In this document: one piece after another, positions 8,378 through 16,722 of the stretch
How positions within the stretch are numbered: the first letter of the stretch is position 1
Layout: each line of letters opens with the position of its first letter
Assembly: GCF_042654985.1 (NCBI RefSeq)
Contig: NZ_JBHSMT010000031.1
Span: 1-64,000 of the forward strand
Source: Paraherbaspirillum soli
GTDB lineage: Bacteria > Pseudomonadota > Gammaproteobacteria > Burkholderiales > Burkholderiaceae_D
Length of the DNA: 64,000 bases
Direction: 5' to 3'
Notes under the pieces: generated by a model
Seen by the model: the letters and a program-made list of their open reading frames with translations, nothing else
Told to the model about the DNA's origin: nothing
The model's database searches: none
Program-made: the position numbers and the translations under genes

Positions 8378-10410
8378 ACGACAAGTCCTTTTCCAGGCGG
8401 CTGACGCGTTATTACAGCTGGTACACCGGCGGCTTCATCATGTTCCTGATCGTCCTGGCGATCCTGGAAACGGAAGGCATGCCGCGTGCCTGGATCGGCT
8501 ATATGTTCTTGTTTGCGACCATCGTTGTGTATGCGGGGATCGGCTTCATGAGCCGCACTTCGGAGGTCTCCGAGTATTACGTCGCCGGACGCCGGGTGCC
8601 GGCGCTGTTCAACGGCATGGCGACCGCGGCCGACTGGATTTCCGCCGCCACTTTCATCAGCCTGGCCGGCGGCCTGTATCTGCAAGGATTCGACGGCCTG
8701 GCCTACATCATCGGCTGGACCGGCGGCTACTGTCTGGTGGCGCTGTGCATCGCGCCTTACCTGCGCAAGTTCGGGCAATACACGATCCCGGATTTCCTGG
8801 CCGCGCGCTACCCTGGCCGGCATGGCGGCAACCCGGTGCGGATGCTGGGGGTGATGGCGACGGTGCTGATTTCTTTTACCTATGTGGTGGCGCAGATTTA
8901 CGGCGTCGGCCTGATCACCTCGCGCTTTACCGGAGTCGATTTCTCGGTCGGCATTTTTCTGGGGCTGGCCAGCATCCTGGTGTGTTCGTTTTTGGGCGGC
9001 ATGCGGGCGATTACCTGGACCCAGGTGGCGCAATACATCATCATCCTGTTGGCCTATCTGATCCCGGTCATCTGGCTGGCGGCCAAACACACGCATAATC
9101 CGGTGCCGCAGATGGCGTATGGATCGGTGATTGCGCAGATCACCGGCATCGAAAAAAAACTGGATGACGATCCGCAGGAAAAACAGGTGCGCGCGATCTT
9201 CCAGGCGCGCGCGGACGACTATGCGGCACGCCTGAAAAACTTGCCGGCATCGTGGGAACAGGGACGGCTCCAGGCCCAGCGTCAACTGGAGGCACTGAAG
9301 CGCAACAACCGCTCGCTGATCGAAATCCGGGCCGCCAGCCGGGCCCTGAATAGCTACCCGAAAACGCCGGAACAAGCCGAGCGCCTATGGCGCGAGGCGC
9401 AAGCCAGCAATCTGGCGCATGCAGCGCCGACTATCCCGCAGGCGGCGCCGTTCCCCGGCAAGGACCTGGAAGCCTCGAACATCAAGCGCAATAATTTTCT
9501 GGCGCTGGCGTTTTGCCTGATGCTGGGCACCGCCGCGCTGCCGCACATCCTGACCCGCTACTACACCACGCCATCGGTGCGCGCCACCCGCAAGTCGGTG
9601 TTCTGGACCCTGTTTTTCATCCTGCTGATCTATATCACGGTGCCGGCGCTGGCGGTGCTGGTGAAATACGACATCTACACTTCGCTGGTCGGTTCCGACT
9701 ATTTGCAGCTGCCGAACTGGGTATCGTATTGGGCCGGCATCGACCACGCCAACCCGCTGGTGACGATCGCCGACATGAACCACGACGGCGTCGTGCAGCT
9801 GGCCGAAATCGCGCTGGACGGCGACATCATCGTGCTGGCGACGCCGGAAATCGCCGGCCTGCCCTACTTCATTTCCGGCCTGGTCGCGGCGGGCGGGCTG
9901 GCGGCGGCGCTGTCGACAGCAGACGGCTTGCTGCTGACGATTTCCAACGCCCTGTCGCACGACGTCTATTACAAGATGATCAATCCCCACGCGTCGACCG
10001 CAAAACGGGTGACCGTTTCCAAATTGCTGTTGCTGGTGGCGGCGCTGCTGGCGGCTTATACGGCGTCGCTGAAACCGGGCGATATCCTGTCGATGGTGGC
10101 CGCGGCATTTTCGATGGCGGCATCGACACTGTTCCCGGCGCTGGTGCTGGGCGTGTTCTGGCAGCGCGCCAATTGGCAAGGGGCGATGGCCGGCATCATC
10201 GCCGGCTTCGCGACCTGCGTGGTTTACATGCTGCACACCCACCCGGCGCTGGGCGGCTCGGTCAGCGCCCAGTGGTTCCACATCGCGCCGGTGTCGGCCG
10301 GCGTGTTCGGCGTCCCGGCCGGCTTGCTGGCGCTGGTTGCGGTCAGTCTGCTGACGCCGGCGCCGGATGCACGCACGCTGGCGCTGCTGGATCACATTCG
10401 GGCGCCTTGA
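8374..10410 (+). CDS. Sodium:solute symporter, VC_2705-type (acetate permease family)
   Basis: 678 residues with about 13 transmembrane helices; early motifs SRTSEVSEYYVAGRRVP, GMATAADWISAATFIS and GGYCLVALCIAPYLRKFGQY are typical of the ActP branch. It is longer than ActP (about 550) because of a ~130-residue charged, partly helical insert (about 238-370) between helices. A perfect EF-hand-like loop, DMNHDGVVQLAE, lies at residues 467-478. The frame is open far upstream, but the ATG that overlaps the small-subunit stop is the clear start. Substrate unknown; acetate or another short carboxylate is a family-based guess. Confidence 0.92.
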   Translation: MNDKSFSRRLTRYYSWYTGGFIMFLIVLAILETEGMPRAWIGYMFLFATIVVYAGIGFMSRTSEVSEYYVAGRRVPALFNGMATAADWISAATFISLAGGLYLQGFDGLAYIIGWTGGYCLVALCIAPYLRKFGQYTIPDFLAARYPGRHGGNPVRMLGVMATVLISFTYVVAQIYGVGLITSRFTGVDFSVGIFLGLASILVCSFLGGMRAITWTQVAQYIIILLAYLIPVIWLAAKHTHNPVPQMAYGSVIAQITGIEKKLDDDPQEKQVRAIFQARADDYAARLKNLPASWEQGRLQAQRQLEALKRNNRSLIEIRAASRALNSYPKTPEQAERLWREAQASNLAHAAPTIPQAAPFPGKDLEASNIKRNNFLALAFCLMLGTAALPHILTRYYTTPSVRATRKSVFWTLFFILLIYITVPALAVLVKYDIYTSLVGSDYLQLPNWVSYWAGIDHANPLVTIADMNHDGVVQLAEIALDGDIIVLATPEIAGLPYFISGLVAAGGLAAALSTADGLLLTISNALSHDVYYKMINPHASTAKRVTVSKLLLLVAALLAAYTASLKPGDILSMVAAAFSMAASTLFPALVLGVFWQRANWQGAMAGIIAGFATCVVYMLHTHPALGGSVSAQWFHIAPVSAGVFGVPAGLLALVAVSLLTPAPDARTLALLDHIRAP

Positions 10411-10540
10411 GGTATAGAGTGCAAGAACACGGTTCGCAGCCCGGCGGCGTTCGGGATTCGGTGAACGCTGATCGCTAGCGTCGCCGGGACTGCCCTTCGT
10501 TGTTTCTTGGTGCGGATTTCCCGTGTGAAAGGATGAAGCG

Positions 10541-10975
10541 ATGAATACAACCACTCAAGCTGCCCCGAAAACGGAGTTTTCCCATGTCCGCGAAGGCGAT
10601 ACCCCCTATCAATCAGGCGGCCTGCGCGACTTTTTCCTATATCGCGATCTCGGCATCGCCGCCGCCACCGGCGGTCAGGTCAGAGTGCAACTGGTGAAGG
10701 CCAATATGCCGCCCGAGGCCGGCACCGGCTGGCACCGGCATGAGGCCAATTTCCATATCGTGATCATGCTCAAGGGCTGGGCGCGCTTCATGTATGAGGA
10801 GCGGGAAACGCTGGTCAAGGCCGGCGACTGCGTGCATCAGCGGCCGGGAATAGTGCATTTCCTGTTCGATTACTCCAAGGACATGGAGTATCTGGAAATC
10901 ATCAGTCCGGCCGCTTTCGGCACTGTCGAGATGCCGGCGCCGTGCGAAGTGCCGCCGCCGACGCCGTGGGATTAG
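10541..10975 (+). CDS. Small cupin-domain protein
   Basis: 144 residues, single cupin fold. Metal-binding motif 1 is GTGWHRHEANFHIVIMLKG (His-x-His, then a Glu/His position), and motif 2 is AGDCVHQRPGIVHFLFDYS. An AAAGGA ribosome binding site sits 7 bases before the ATG. Such small cupins may be enzymes or binding proteins; the sequence does not say which. It is separated from the symporter by 130 bases containing a loose GC-rich inverted repeat (CCCGGCG/CGCCGGG), so it is probably its own unit. Confidence 0.85.
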   Translation: MNTTTQAAPKTEFSHVREGDTPYQSGGLRDFFLYRDLGIAAATGGQVRVQLVKANMPPEAGTGWHRHEANFHIVIMLKGWARFMYEERETLVKAGDCVHQRPGIVHFLFDYSKDMEYLEIISPAAFGTVEMPAPCEVPPPTPWD

Positions 10976-10982
10976 CGAACGT

Positions 10983-11822
10983 TCAGAAGCAATGCTCGGG
11001 CGCCGGAAACGACTTGTCCTTGACCGCGCTGACGTACGCGCGCACGGCGTTGTCGATGCTGGTTTGGCCTTGCATGAAGTCTTTGACGAAGCGCGCCTTG
11101 TGACCGGGGAAAACTCCCATCAGGTCGTGCATCACCAGCACTTGGCCGGAGCAGTCCGGGCCGGCGCCGATGCCGATGGTCGGGATGGTTAGCAGGTCGG
11201 TGATTTCCTTGCCCAAGGCGGCGGGGATCGCTTCCAGCACCAGCAGGCTGGCGCCGGCAGCTTGCAGCGCCAGCGCGTCGGCTTTCAGCTGTTCCGCCGC
11301 TTCATTGCTCTTGCCCTGCACTTTGTAGCCGCCCATCTGGTGTACCGATTGCGGCGTCAGGCCGAGATGGCCGCAGACCGGGATCGCGCGTTCGGTCAGG
11401 AAACGCACAGTCGGCGCCAGCCAGGCGCCGCCTTCGATCTTGATCATTTGGGCGCCGGCCTGGATCACCGGTACCGCATTCTCAAACGTGCGTTCCGGCG
11501 TCGGGTAGGCGCCGAACGGCAAGTCGGCCAGGATCAGCGCCGTGCGGTTGCCACGCGCCACGCTGGCGGTGTGATACGCGATGTCCTGCACCGATACCGG
11601 CAGCGTCGAGTGATGGCCTTGGCACACCATGCCGAGCGAATCGCCGATCAACAGCGTGTCAACTCCGCAGCGGTCCATCAGCGCCGCAAAGCTGGCGTCG
11701 TAACAAGTCAGCATGGTGATTTTTTCGCCGCGCTGGCGCAATGCTTGCAGCTCCGGAATCGTGACCGGTTTGGTGCGTGTTTTATCTGCTGCCGCTTGAT
11801 TGTCTTGCAGGTAGCTTGCCAT
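10983..11822 (-). CDS. panB: 3-methyl-2-oxobutanoate hydroxymethyltransferase (ketopantoate hydroxymethyltransferase)
   Basis: 279 residues. Transfers a hydroxymethyl group from 5,10-methylene-THF to ketoisovalerate, the first step towards pantothenate and CoA. Family motifs: MLTCYDASFA, LIGDSLGMV with the metal-binding aspartate, DLPFGAY, IKIEGG and GLTPQS. The ATG used has GGAGAG upstream; a GTG-type extension of five residues is less likely. The neighbouring minus-strand folK begins a separate group 137 bases upstream. No panC is in the window. Confidence 0.95.
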   Translation of the reverse strand: MASYLQDNQAAADKTRTKPVTIPELQALRQRGEKITMLTCYDASFAALMDRCGVDTLLIGDSLGMVCQGHHSTLPVSVQDIAYHTASVARGNRTALILADLPFGAYPTPERTFENAVPVIQAGAQMIKIEGGAWLAPTVRFLTERAIPVCGHLGLTPQSVHQMGGYKVQGKSNEAAEQLKADALALQAAGASLLVLEAIPAALGKEITDLLTIPTIGIGAGPDCSGQVLVMHDLMGVFPGHKARFVKDFMQGQTSIDNAVRAYVSAVKDKSFPAPEHCF

Positions 11823-11958
11823 TGTTACTCTCCACAATTAAAAATTTGCCGCGCATGCCGTCGATGCGCGTCAACAATAGATTGAAATCCGCATCGCTGC
11901 CGTCGGCGGTTCACGGGCAGAAGCCGCGAGTTTAGCGCTGCCGCAAGAATCCTGCCGA

Positions 11959-12486
11959 TTACACTTTACGGATGGCTTGATCCGCGACCTGCGGCGCGAA
12001 TTGATGCGCCGGGCCGTGTTTCGGAATATTGATGAAGGGATCGATTTGCAACAGCGGAATCAGGACGAAAGCCCGTTGCAGCATGCGCGGATGCGGCACC
12101 GTCAGCGTGCTGTCTGCGATGCTGGCCTGACCGTATAACAGCAGGTCCAGATCGAGCGTGCGCGGGGCGTTCGGATACGGACGCTGACGGCCGAAATCCT
12201 GCTCGACCTGTTGCAGCGCCTGCAGCAGCGCATGGGCGCTCAGGCGGGTGCTGATGCAGGCGACCGCATTGATGTAATCGTCGCCGTCGGCATCCAGCGG
12301 CGCCGTGCGGAACAGGCTCGACTGCGCGCTCAGGCTGGTGTGCGGCAGTTTTCCGAGTTGCAGTATGGCGCGCTGGACTTGCGCACGGGCATCGCCGAGG
12401 TTGGCGCCGATGCCGATGTAGGCGGTGACGGCGGCGGCATTGACCGGCGCCTCAGGTGCAATTGGCGTGGTGCTCGGCGCGTTCAT
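11959..12486 (-). CDS. folK: 6-hydroxymethyl-7,8-dihydropterin pyrophosphokinase (HPPK)
   Basis: 175 residues. Transfers pyrophosphate from ATP to the pterin in folate synthesis. Signatures: YIGIGANLGD at the start of the fold, SSLFRTAPL, and the double-aspartate motif NAPRTLDLDLLLYG. The first ~20 residues are an extra Ala/Pro-rich leader. The ATG overlaps the end of pcnB by 4 bases, so the genes pcnB-folK are probably translationally coupled, an order common in proteobacteria. Confidence 0.95.
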   Translation of the reverse strand: MNAPSTTPIAPEAPVNAAAVTAYIGIGANLGDARAQVQRAILQLGKLPHTSLSAQSSLFRTAPLDADGDDYINAVACISTRLSAHALLQALQQVEQDFGRQRPYPNAPRTLDLDLLLYGQASIADSTLTVPHPRMLQRAFVLIPLLQIDPFINIPKHGPAHQFAPQVADQAIRKV

Positions 12487-13901
12487 GCCTCACCTTTACC
12501 GCCTGCGACCGCCGTTTTGGGGGCGCGCGCTCCGCGCCGGCGCGGACGTTTCCTGGGTGGCGCGGGATCGAGATCGGCCGTTTCAAATGCGGCTGCGGGG
12601 GCAGCCTTACTTGCAACTGCCGCGGCTTTCTTTGGTTTTTGCGTCAGCAGCACTTCGCGCCCGGAGCCATCGGCGGCGATGAAAGCGGTCCACCATTCGC
12701 CGAGTTCGCTATCGCATTCGCCGGAGCCGCAACGCAGCAACAGGAAATCGTAGCCGGCGCGCAGTCGCAGATGCTCCAGCAGCTTGTAAGGAGATTTGCC
12801 GGTGCGCCGTTCAAAACGCGGCTGCATGGCCCAGATATCGCGCATGTCGGAGCCGATCTTGCGTTGCAGCGCCAGCTTGTCGGTTTGCGCGTCCAGCACA
12901 TCGTCGGCGGCCAGATGCAGCGCCGGAATTGGAAGCTCGCCGGCCGCTTTGTAGGCGGTCCACTTTTCCAGCACCTGATGCCACAGCAGCGCGGCAAACA
13001 GGAATCCCGGCGATACCGGCTTGCCTTGCTGGATCCGCAGATCGGTATTGGCCAGCGCCAGGGTGACGAATTTTTCGCCGAGCGGCTGTTCCAGCACCAC
13101 GTCCAGCAGCGGCAACAGGCCGTGATGCAGACCTTCCTTGCGCAGCTGTTGCAGGCAAGCCAGCGCATGGCCGCTCATCAACAGTTTCAGCATTTCATCG
13201 AACACCCGCGCTGCCGGGACGTTGTTGATCAAGGCCGCCATCACCGGGATCGGGGCCCGGGTCGCAGGATCAATCGTGAATTTGAGCTTGGCGGCAAAAC
13301 GCACGATGCGCAGCATGCGCACCGGATCTTCGCGGTAACGCTCTTCCGGGACGCCGATGATGCGCAAGGTCTTGGCGCGGATATCGGCGATCCCGCCGTG
13401 ATAATCGAGCACCTGTTCGGTGGCCGGATCGTAGTACATGGCGTTGATCGTGAAATCGCGCCGCACCGCGTCTTCATGCTGCTCGCCGAAGGTGTTGTCG
13501 CGCAGCACGCGGCCGTGCGCATCTTTCGGCGAACCGTTGGAGGAAGCACCGCGGAAGGTGGTCACTTCGATCAATTCCTGGCCGAACATCACGTGCACGA
13601 TCTGGAATCGCTTGCCGATGATGAAAGCGCGCCGGAACAGCCGTTTGACCTGCTCCGGCGTGGCATTGGTGGCGACGTCGAAATCCTTCGGCTTGACGCC
13701 GAGCAGCAGGTCGCGCACCGCGCCGCCGACGATGAAGGCCTTGAAGCCGGCATCCTGCAGGGTCTTGGTCACTCGTACCGCGTTGGACGAGACCAGTTGC
13801 GGGTCGATGCCGTGTTGTTTCGGACCAAGCAGTGTCGGCTGGGTCGGGTCGACCGGTTTTTTCTTGGTTCCGAGGATGGAGCGAATCAGCTTCTTGATCA
13901 T
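12483..13901 (-). CDS. pcnB: Poly(A) polymerase I
   Basis: 472 residues, close to the E. coli length. Adds 3' poly(A) tails that promote RNA decay. The nucleotidyltransferase domain has FIVGGAVRDLLLG and the catalytic KDFDVATNA aspartates, followed by the RNA-and-head domain (MLRIVRFAAKLKFTID) that separates these enzymes from CCA-adding ones. The C-terminus is a basic Lys/Arg/Pro tail typical of PcnB. It overlaps folK and the HAD gene by 4 bases on each side, forming a tight operon. Confidence 0.95.
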   Translation of the reverse strand: MIKKLIRSILGTKKKPVDPTQPTLLGPKQHGIDPQLVSSNAVRVTKTLQDAGFKAFIVGGAVRDLLLGVKPKDFDVATNATPEQVKRLFRRAFIIGKRFQIVHVMFGQELIEVTTFRGASSNGSPKDAHGRVLRDNTFGEQHEDAVRRDFTINAMYYDPATEQVLDYHGGIADIRAKTLRIIGVPEERYREDPVRMLRIVRFAAKLKFTIDPATRAPIPVMAALINNVPAARVFDEMLKLLMSGHALACLQQLRKEGLHHGLLPLLDVVLEQPLGEKFVTLALANTDLRIQQGKPVSPGFLFAALLWHQVLEKWTAYKAAGELPIPALHLAADDVLDAQTDKLALQRKIGSDMRDIWAMQPRFERRTGKSPYKLLEHLRLRAGYDFLLLRCGSGECDSELGEWWTAFIAADGSGREVLLTQKPKKAAAVASKAAPAAAFETADLDPAPPRKRPRRRGARAPKTAVAGGKGEA

Positions 13902-14572
13902 TGTGCGTCGAATAAATTCAGGATCGGCCAGCCGTGCGCATCGGCATGCGCTTTCAGCTTGGCGTTCGGATTGGTGGCGACCGGGTCGGTGACCAGCATC
14001 ATTAGCGGCAAATCGTTGTGCGAGTCGCTATAGAAAAAACTGCGCGGAAAGCTATCCAGGGTTTGATCCATGGTCGCCAGCCAAGCCTTGGTGTGGGTCA
14101 CCTTGCCGGGGCCATAGGTGGGCGTGCCGTCCAGCTTGCCGGTGATTTCGCCGTCGACGGTGGTTTCCGGATCGGACGCGATCAGGATATCGACGCCCAG
14201 CGCCTTGGCGATCGGCTCGGTCACAAAGCTGTTGGTGGCGGTGATGATGGCGACCAGATCTCCGGCATCCTGGTGCTTTTGCAGCAGCGCGCGCGCGGCC
14301 GGCGTAATGCTAGGCAGGATTACTTGCTGCATGAACTGCTGGTGCCAGGTATCGAGCTGCTTGCGCGGGAATTTTGCCAGCGTGCCGAAGGCAAATTCCA
14401 GGTATTTGACCGGATCGAGCGTGCCGGCCTGGTATTGGGCGAACCATTCGGCGTTGCTTTTTTCAAAAGCGTCCGGGTCCACCGCGCCAATCCGGATCAG
14501 GAACTGGCCCCATTCATAATCGGAGTCGATCGGCAACAGCGTATGGTCAAGGTCGAATAAGGCCAGGTTCAT
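13898..14572 (-). CDS. HAD-IB family phosphatase (SerB-like fold)
   Basis: 224 residues. HAD motif I is ALFDLDHTLLPIDSD (nucleophile Asp near 7), motif II is ITATNSF and motif III/IV is FFYSDSHNDLPLM. The helical cap and YGPGKVTHTKAWL match the HAD-IB branch that includes phosphoserine and histidinol-phosphate phosphatases. Substrate cannot be read from the sequence. It sits between hda and pcnB with 4-base overlaps on both sides, an arrangement I recall from many betaproteobacteria. Confidence 0.88.
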   Translation of the reverse strand: MNLALFDLDHTLLPIDSDYEWGQFLIRIGAVDPDAFEKSNAEWFAQYQAGTLDPVKYLEFAFGTLAKFPRKQLDTWHQQFMQQVILPSITPAARALLQKHQDAGDLVAIITATNSFVTEPIAKALGVDILIASDPETTVDGEITGKLDGTPTYGPGKVTHTKAWLATMDQTLDSFPRSFFYSDSHNDLPLMMLVTDPVATNPNAKLKAHADAHGWPILNLFDAQ

Positions 14573-15267
14573 GGTTTTTTTTCATCGGATTCGAGTTGTA
14601 ACAGGCTACGCAATAACGACAGCGTGATGGGGCGCTGCGTCTCTAGCGAATAGCGATCCAGCGCGTCCAGCATTGCCGATAAAGAGCGCATATCGCGCCG
14701 AAAATGCGTAATCAGATAGGGTAACACGCCGCTAGACAGATTCAGGCCGCGAACTTGGGCCGCATGCGTCAGCGCGGCGATTTTTTCTTCGTCGCTCAAG
14801 CCGTGCAATTGATAGATCAAGCCCCAGCCGAGACGGGTGCGCAAATCTTCGCGCACAGTCAGTTCGGCCGGCGGCAGCGCGCCGCTGGTCACCAGCCAGC
14901 CGCCATGCTCGCGGATCAGGTTGAACAGGGTGAAGGCGGCGATCTGATCGTCGGCCGACAATTTGTCGCAGTCGTCGATCAGGTAGCCGCCGATTTGCGG
15001 CGAAAAATCGAGTGCGCCGGCCTCATGCCGGGTGCCGCGAATCAGCCGCGCTCCGGTGATGCCGGCCAATGCTTGCAATACATGGCTTTTGCCGGCGCCG
15101 GCCTCGCCCCATAGATACACAAAGCGATCGCCCGGCGCGGTGATGGAGGCGCTGGCTGGCGCGACCAGCCGCTGCAGGTATTGCAACGCTTCCTGATTCT
15201 GCCCGACCACGAAGGTGTCTAGGCTCTGCGGCTCATCCGCAGAAATGTCCAGCGTTAGCTGTCTCAT
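14569..15267 (-). CDS. hda: DnaA regulatory inactivator Hda
   Basis: 232 residues, a DnaA-like AAA+ protein lacking the DNA-binding domain. It begins MRQLTLDI, a clamp-binding motif of the QL(S/T)LxL type, which fits its known role: Hda on the sliding clamp stimulates ATP hydrolysis by DnaA and prevents re-initiation. Walker A is GEAGAGKSHV and the Walker B region is YLIDDCDKL; a sensor-like RRDMRSLSAMLDALDRYS helix is near the end. First gene of the hda-HAD-pcnB-folK series. Confidence 0.93.
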   Translation of the reverse strand: MRQLTLDISADEPQSLDTFVVGQNQEALQYLQRLVAPASASITAPGDRFVYLWGEAGAGKSHVLQALAGITGARLIRGTRHEAGALDFSPQIGGYLIDDCDKLSADDQIAAFTLFNLIREHGGWLVTSGALPPAELTVREDLRTRLGWGLIYQLHGLSDEEKIAALTHAAQVRGLNLSSGVLPYLITHFRRDMRSLSAMLDALDRYSLETQRPITLSLLRSLLQLESDEKKP

Positions 15268-15309
15268 GCTTGGTTCTTCATACTGACTTACTCTTACTTA
15301 CCGTTGATC

Positions 15310-15456
15310 TTAGAGCCTGTTCAAAATCTTACTGCGCGCCCGTGATCGGGGCTCATGTGCTGCTCGGAATCCTCATTTACTCAAGTAAATTCCGGTTCCT
15401 GCGCTGCTCTTCACCCCGCTGACGGGCGCTCGCTACAGATTTTGAACAGGCTCTTA
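15310..15456. mobile_element. 141-bp MITE-like element with TTA target duplication, copy 1
   Basis: Element at 15313-15453 with perfect 17-bp inverted ends GAGCCTGTTCAAAATCT / AGATTTTGAACAGGCTC, flanked on both sides by TTA. The right-hand TTA is the complement of the TAA stop of the permease gene, so insertion was exactly at that stop codon. The copy at 41243 differs at one base. No coding capacity. GAGCC ends with TNA duplications fit, from memory, IS5-family elements of the IS1031/ISL2 type. Confidence 0.88.
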
Positions 15457-16536
15457 CTGATTATAAAAACTGCTTTCGAGGTAACGTGCGCGGACATGCT
15501 TGACCATCACCGAGATCACCGCCGAGGCCGGCAATGCCAGCAAGACGCCGACAAAGCCGAACAACTGGCCAAATGCCAGCAACGCAAAAATCACCACCAG
15601 CGGATGCAGGCCGATGCGCTCGCCGACCAGGCGCGGAGTCAGGAAAAATCCTTCCAGCACTTGCCCGATGCCATACACGACCGCGACCGCAATCAAGCCG
15701 TGCGGGCCGTTGAATTGCAGCATCGCCGCGATCAGCGCCAATACCAACCCAAGGCCGAAGCCGACATAGGGAATGAACACCAGCAAGCCGGTAATGATGC
15801 CGACCGGCAGCGCCACATCGAAACCGGCAATCGCCAGCCCGGTCGAATAATAAATCGCCAAAACCAACATGACCAGCAACTGTCCCCGCAAATATTGCGC
15901 CAGCAAGCCATCGACTTCGCTTGTAATGCCGGTGGATTTGCCCTGCCAGCGGCGCGGCACCAGCATGCCGAGCCGCGTCATGATCAGATGCCAGTCCTGC
16001 AACAGGTAAAACAGTACGACCGGCACCAATAAGGCCGTCGCCAGCCAGCCCAGCACCGCGGTGCCGCCGACTTTGACCGAGGCCAGGATCGAACTCCAGA
16101 TTTCATCGCCGCTGGTGGCAAACTGCTTGCTCAGCAAGTCTTTGATGCCGGCGCCGTCCAGCCGCATCTGGATGCCGAAATCCTGCAAATGAGGGCCGAT
16201 GACGGTATTGAGCTTGGTCAGGAAATTCGGTATCTGGTCTTGCAGCAGCGGAAATTCCTTGCGCAACACCGGAATCACAATCAGGATCACGGCCAATATC
16301 GCGAACGCCAGCAGCAACATGACAACCAGCACCGCCAGCGCGCGCGGAAACGGAAAGCGTCCGATCCGGCGGCGCGCCAGCCAGTCGACTCCGGGATTGA
16401 GCGCATAAGCCAGGATCGCGGACGCAATGAACGGGGTCAAAATCGGCCCCAGAGCCACCAACAATGCCAAGATCAACAGCCCTAGCCCACTCCACAACAT
16501 GGATTGTTTTTGTTCGAAGGTAAAAGAAAATGGCAT
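15454..16536 (-). CDS. AI-2E family transporter (PerM/TqsA-like permease)
   Basis: 360 residues with 7-8 transmembrane helices in the arrangement typical of the family: two N-terminal helices (SGLGLLILALLVALGPILTP), a helix pair, a long amphipathic soluble part (about 95-150), then the C-terminal helix bundle with the family motif PYVGFGLGLVLALI and the LVGERIGLHPLVVIFALL region. Members move autoinducer-2 or ions; substrate unknown here. Its stop codon is one of the two target-site copies flanking the MITE-like element. Divergent from purM. Confidence 0.88.
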   Translation of the reverse strand: MPFSFTFEQKQSMLWSGLGLLILALLVALGPILTPFIASAILAYALNPGVDWLARRRIGRFPFPRALAVLVVMLLLAFAILAVILIVIPVLRKEFPLLQDQIPNFLTKLNTVIGPHLQDFGIQMRLDGAGIKDLLSKQFATSGDEIWSSILASVKVGGTAVLGWLATALLVPVVLFYLLQDWHLIMTRLGMLVPRRWQGKSTGITSEVDGLLAQYLRGQLLVMLVLAIYYSTGLAIAGFDVALPVGIITGLLVFIPYVGFGLGLVLALIAAMLQFNGPHGLIAVAVVYGIGQVLEGFFLTPRLVGERIGLHPLVVIFALLAFGQLFGFVGVLLALPASAVISVMVKHVRARYLESSFYNQ

Positions 16537-16722
16537 GGATGCGAAGGATTGATGGATCAGTTTGATAAAATACCGCTTTTACCGCGCAACGACCGTGCCA
16601 AAAATGAACTACGAGCGAAATCGCTCGTTAATAGTTTATCCATTGGCACTGTGTGTACAGGGATGTATATAGGATGCGCGGCCGAATCTTTCTATTTTAC
16701 CGCCTCTGCCGCCAATCACATC

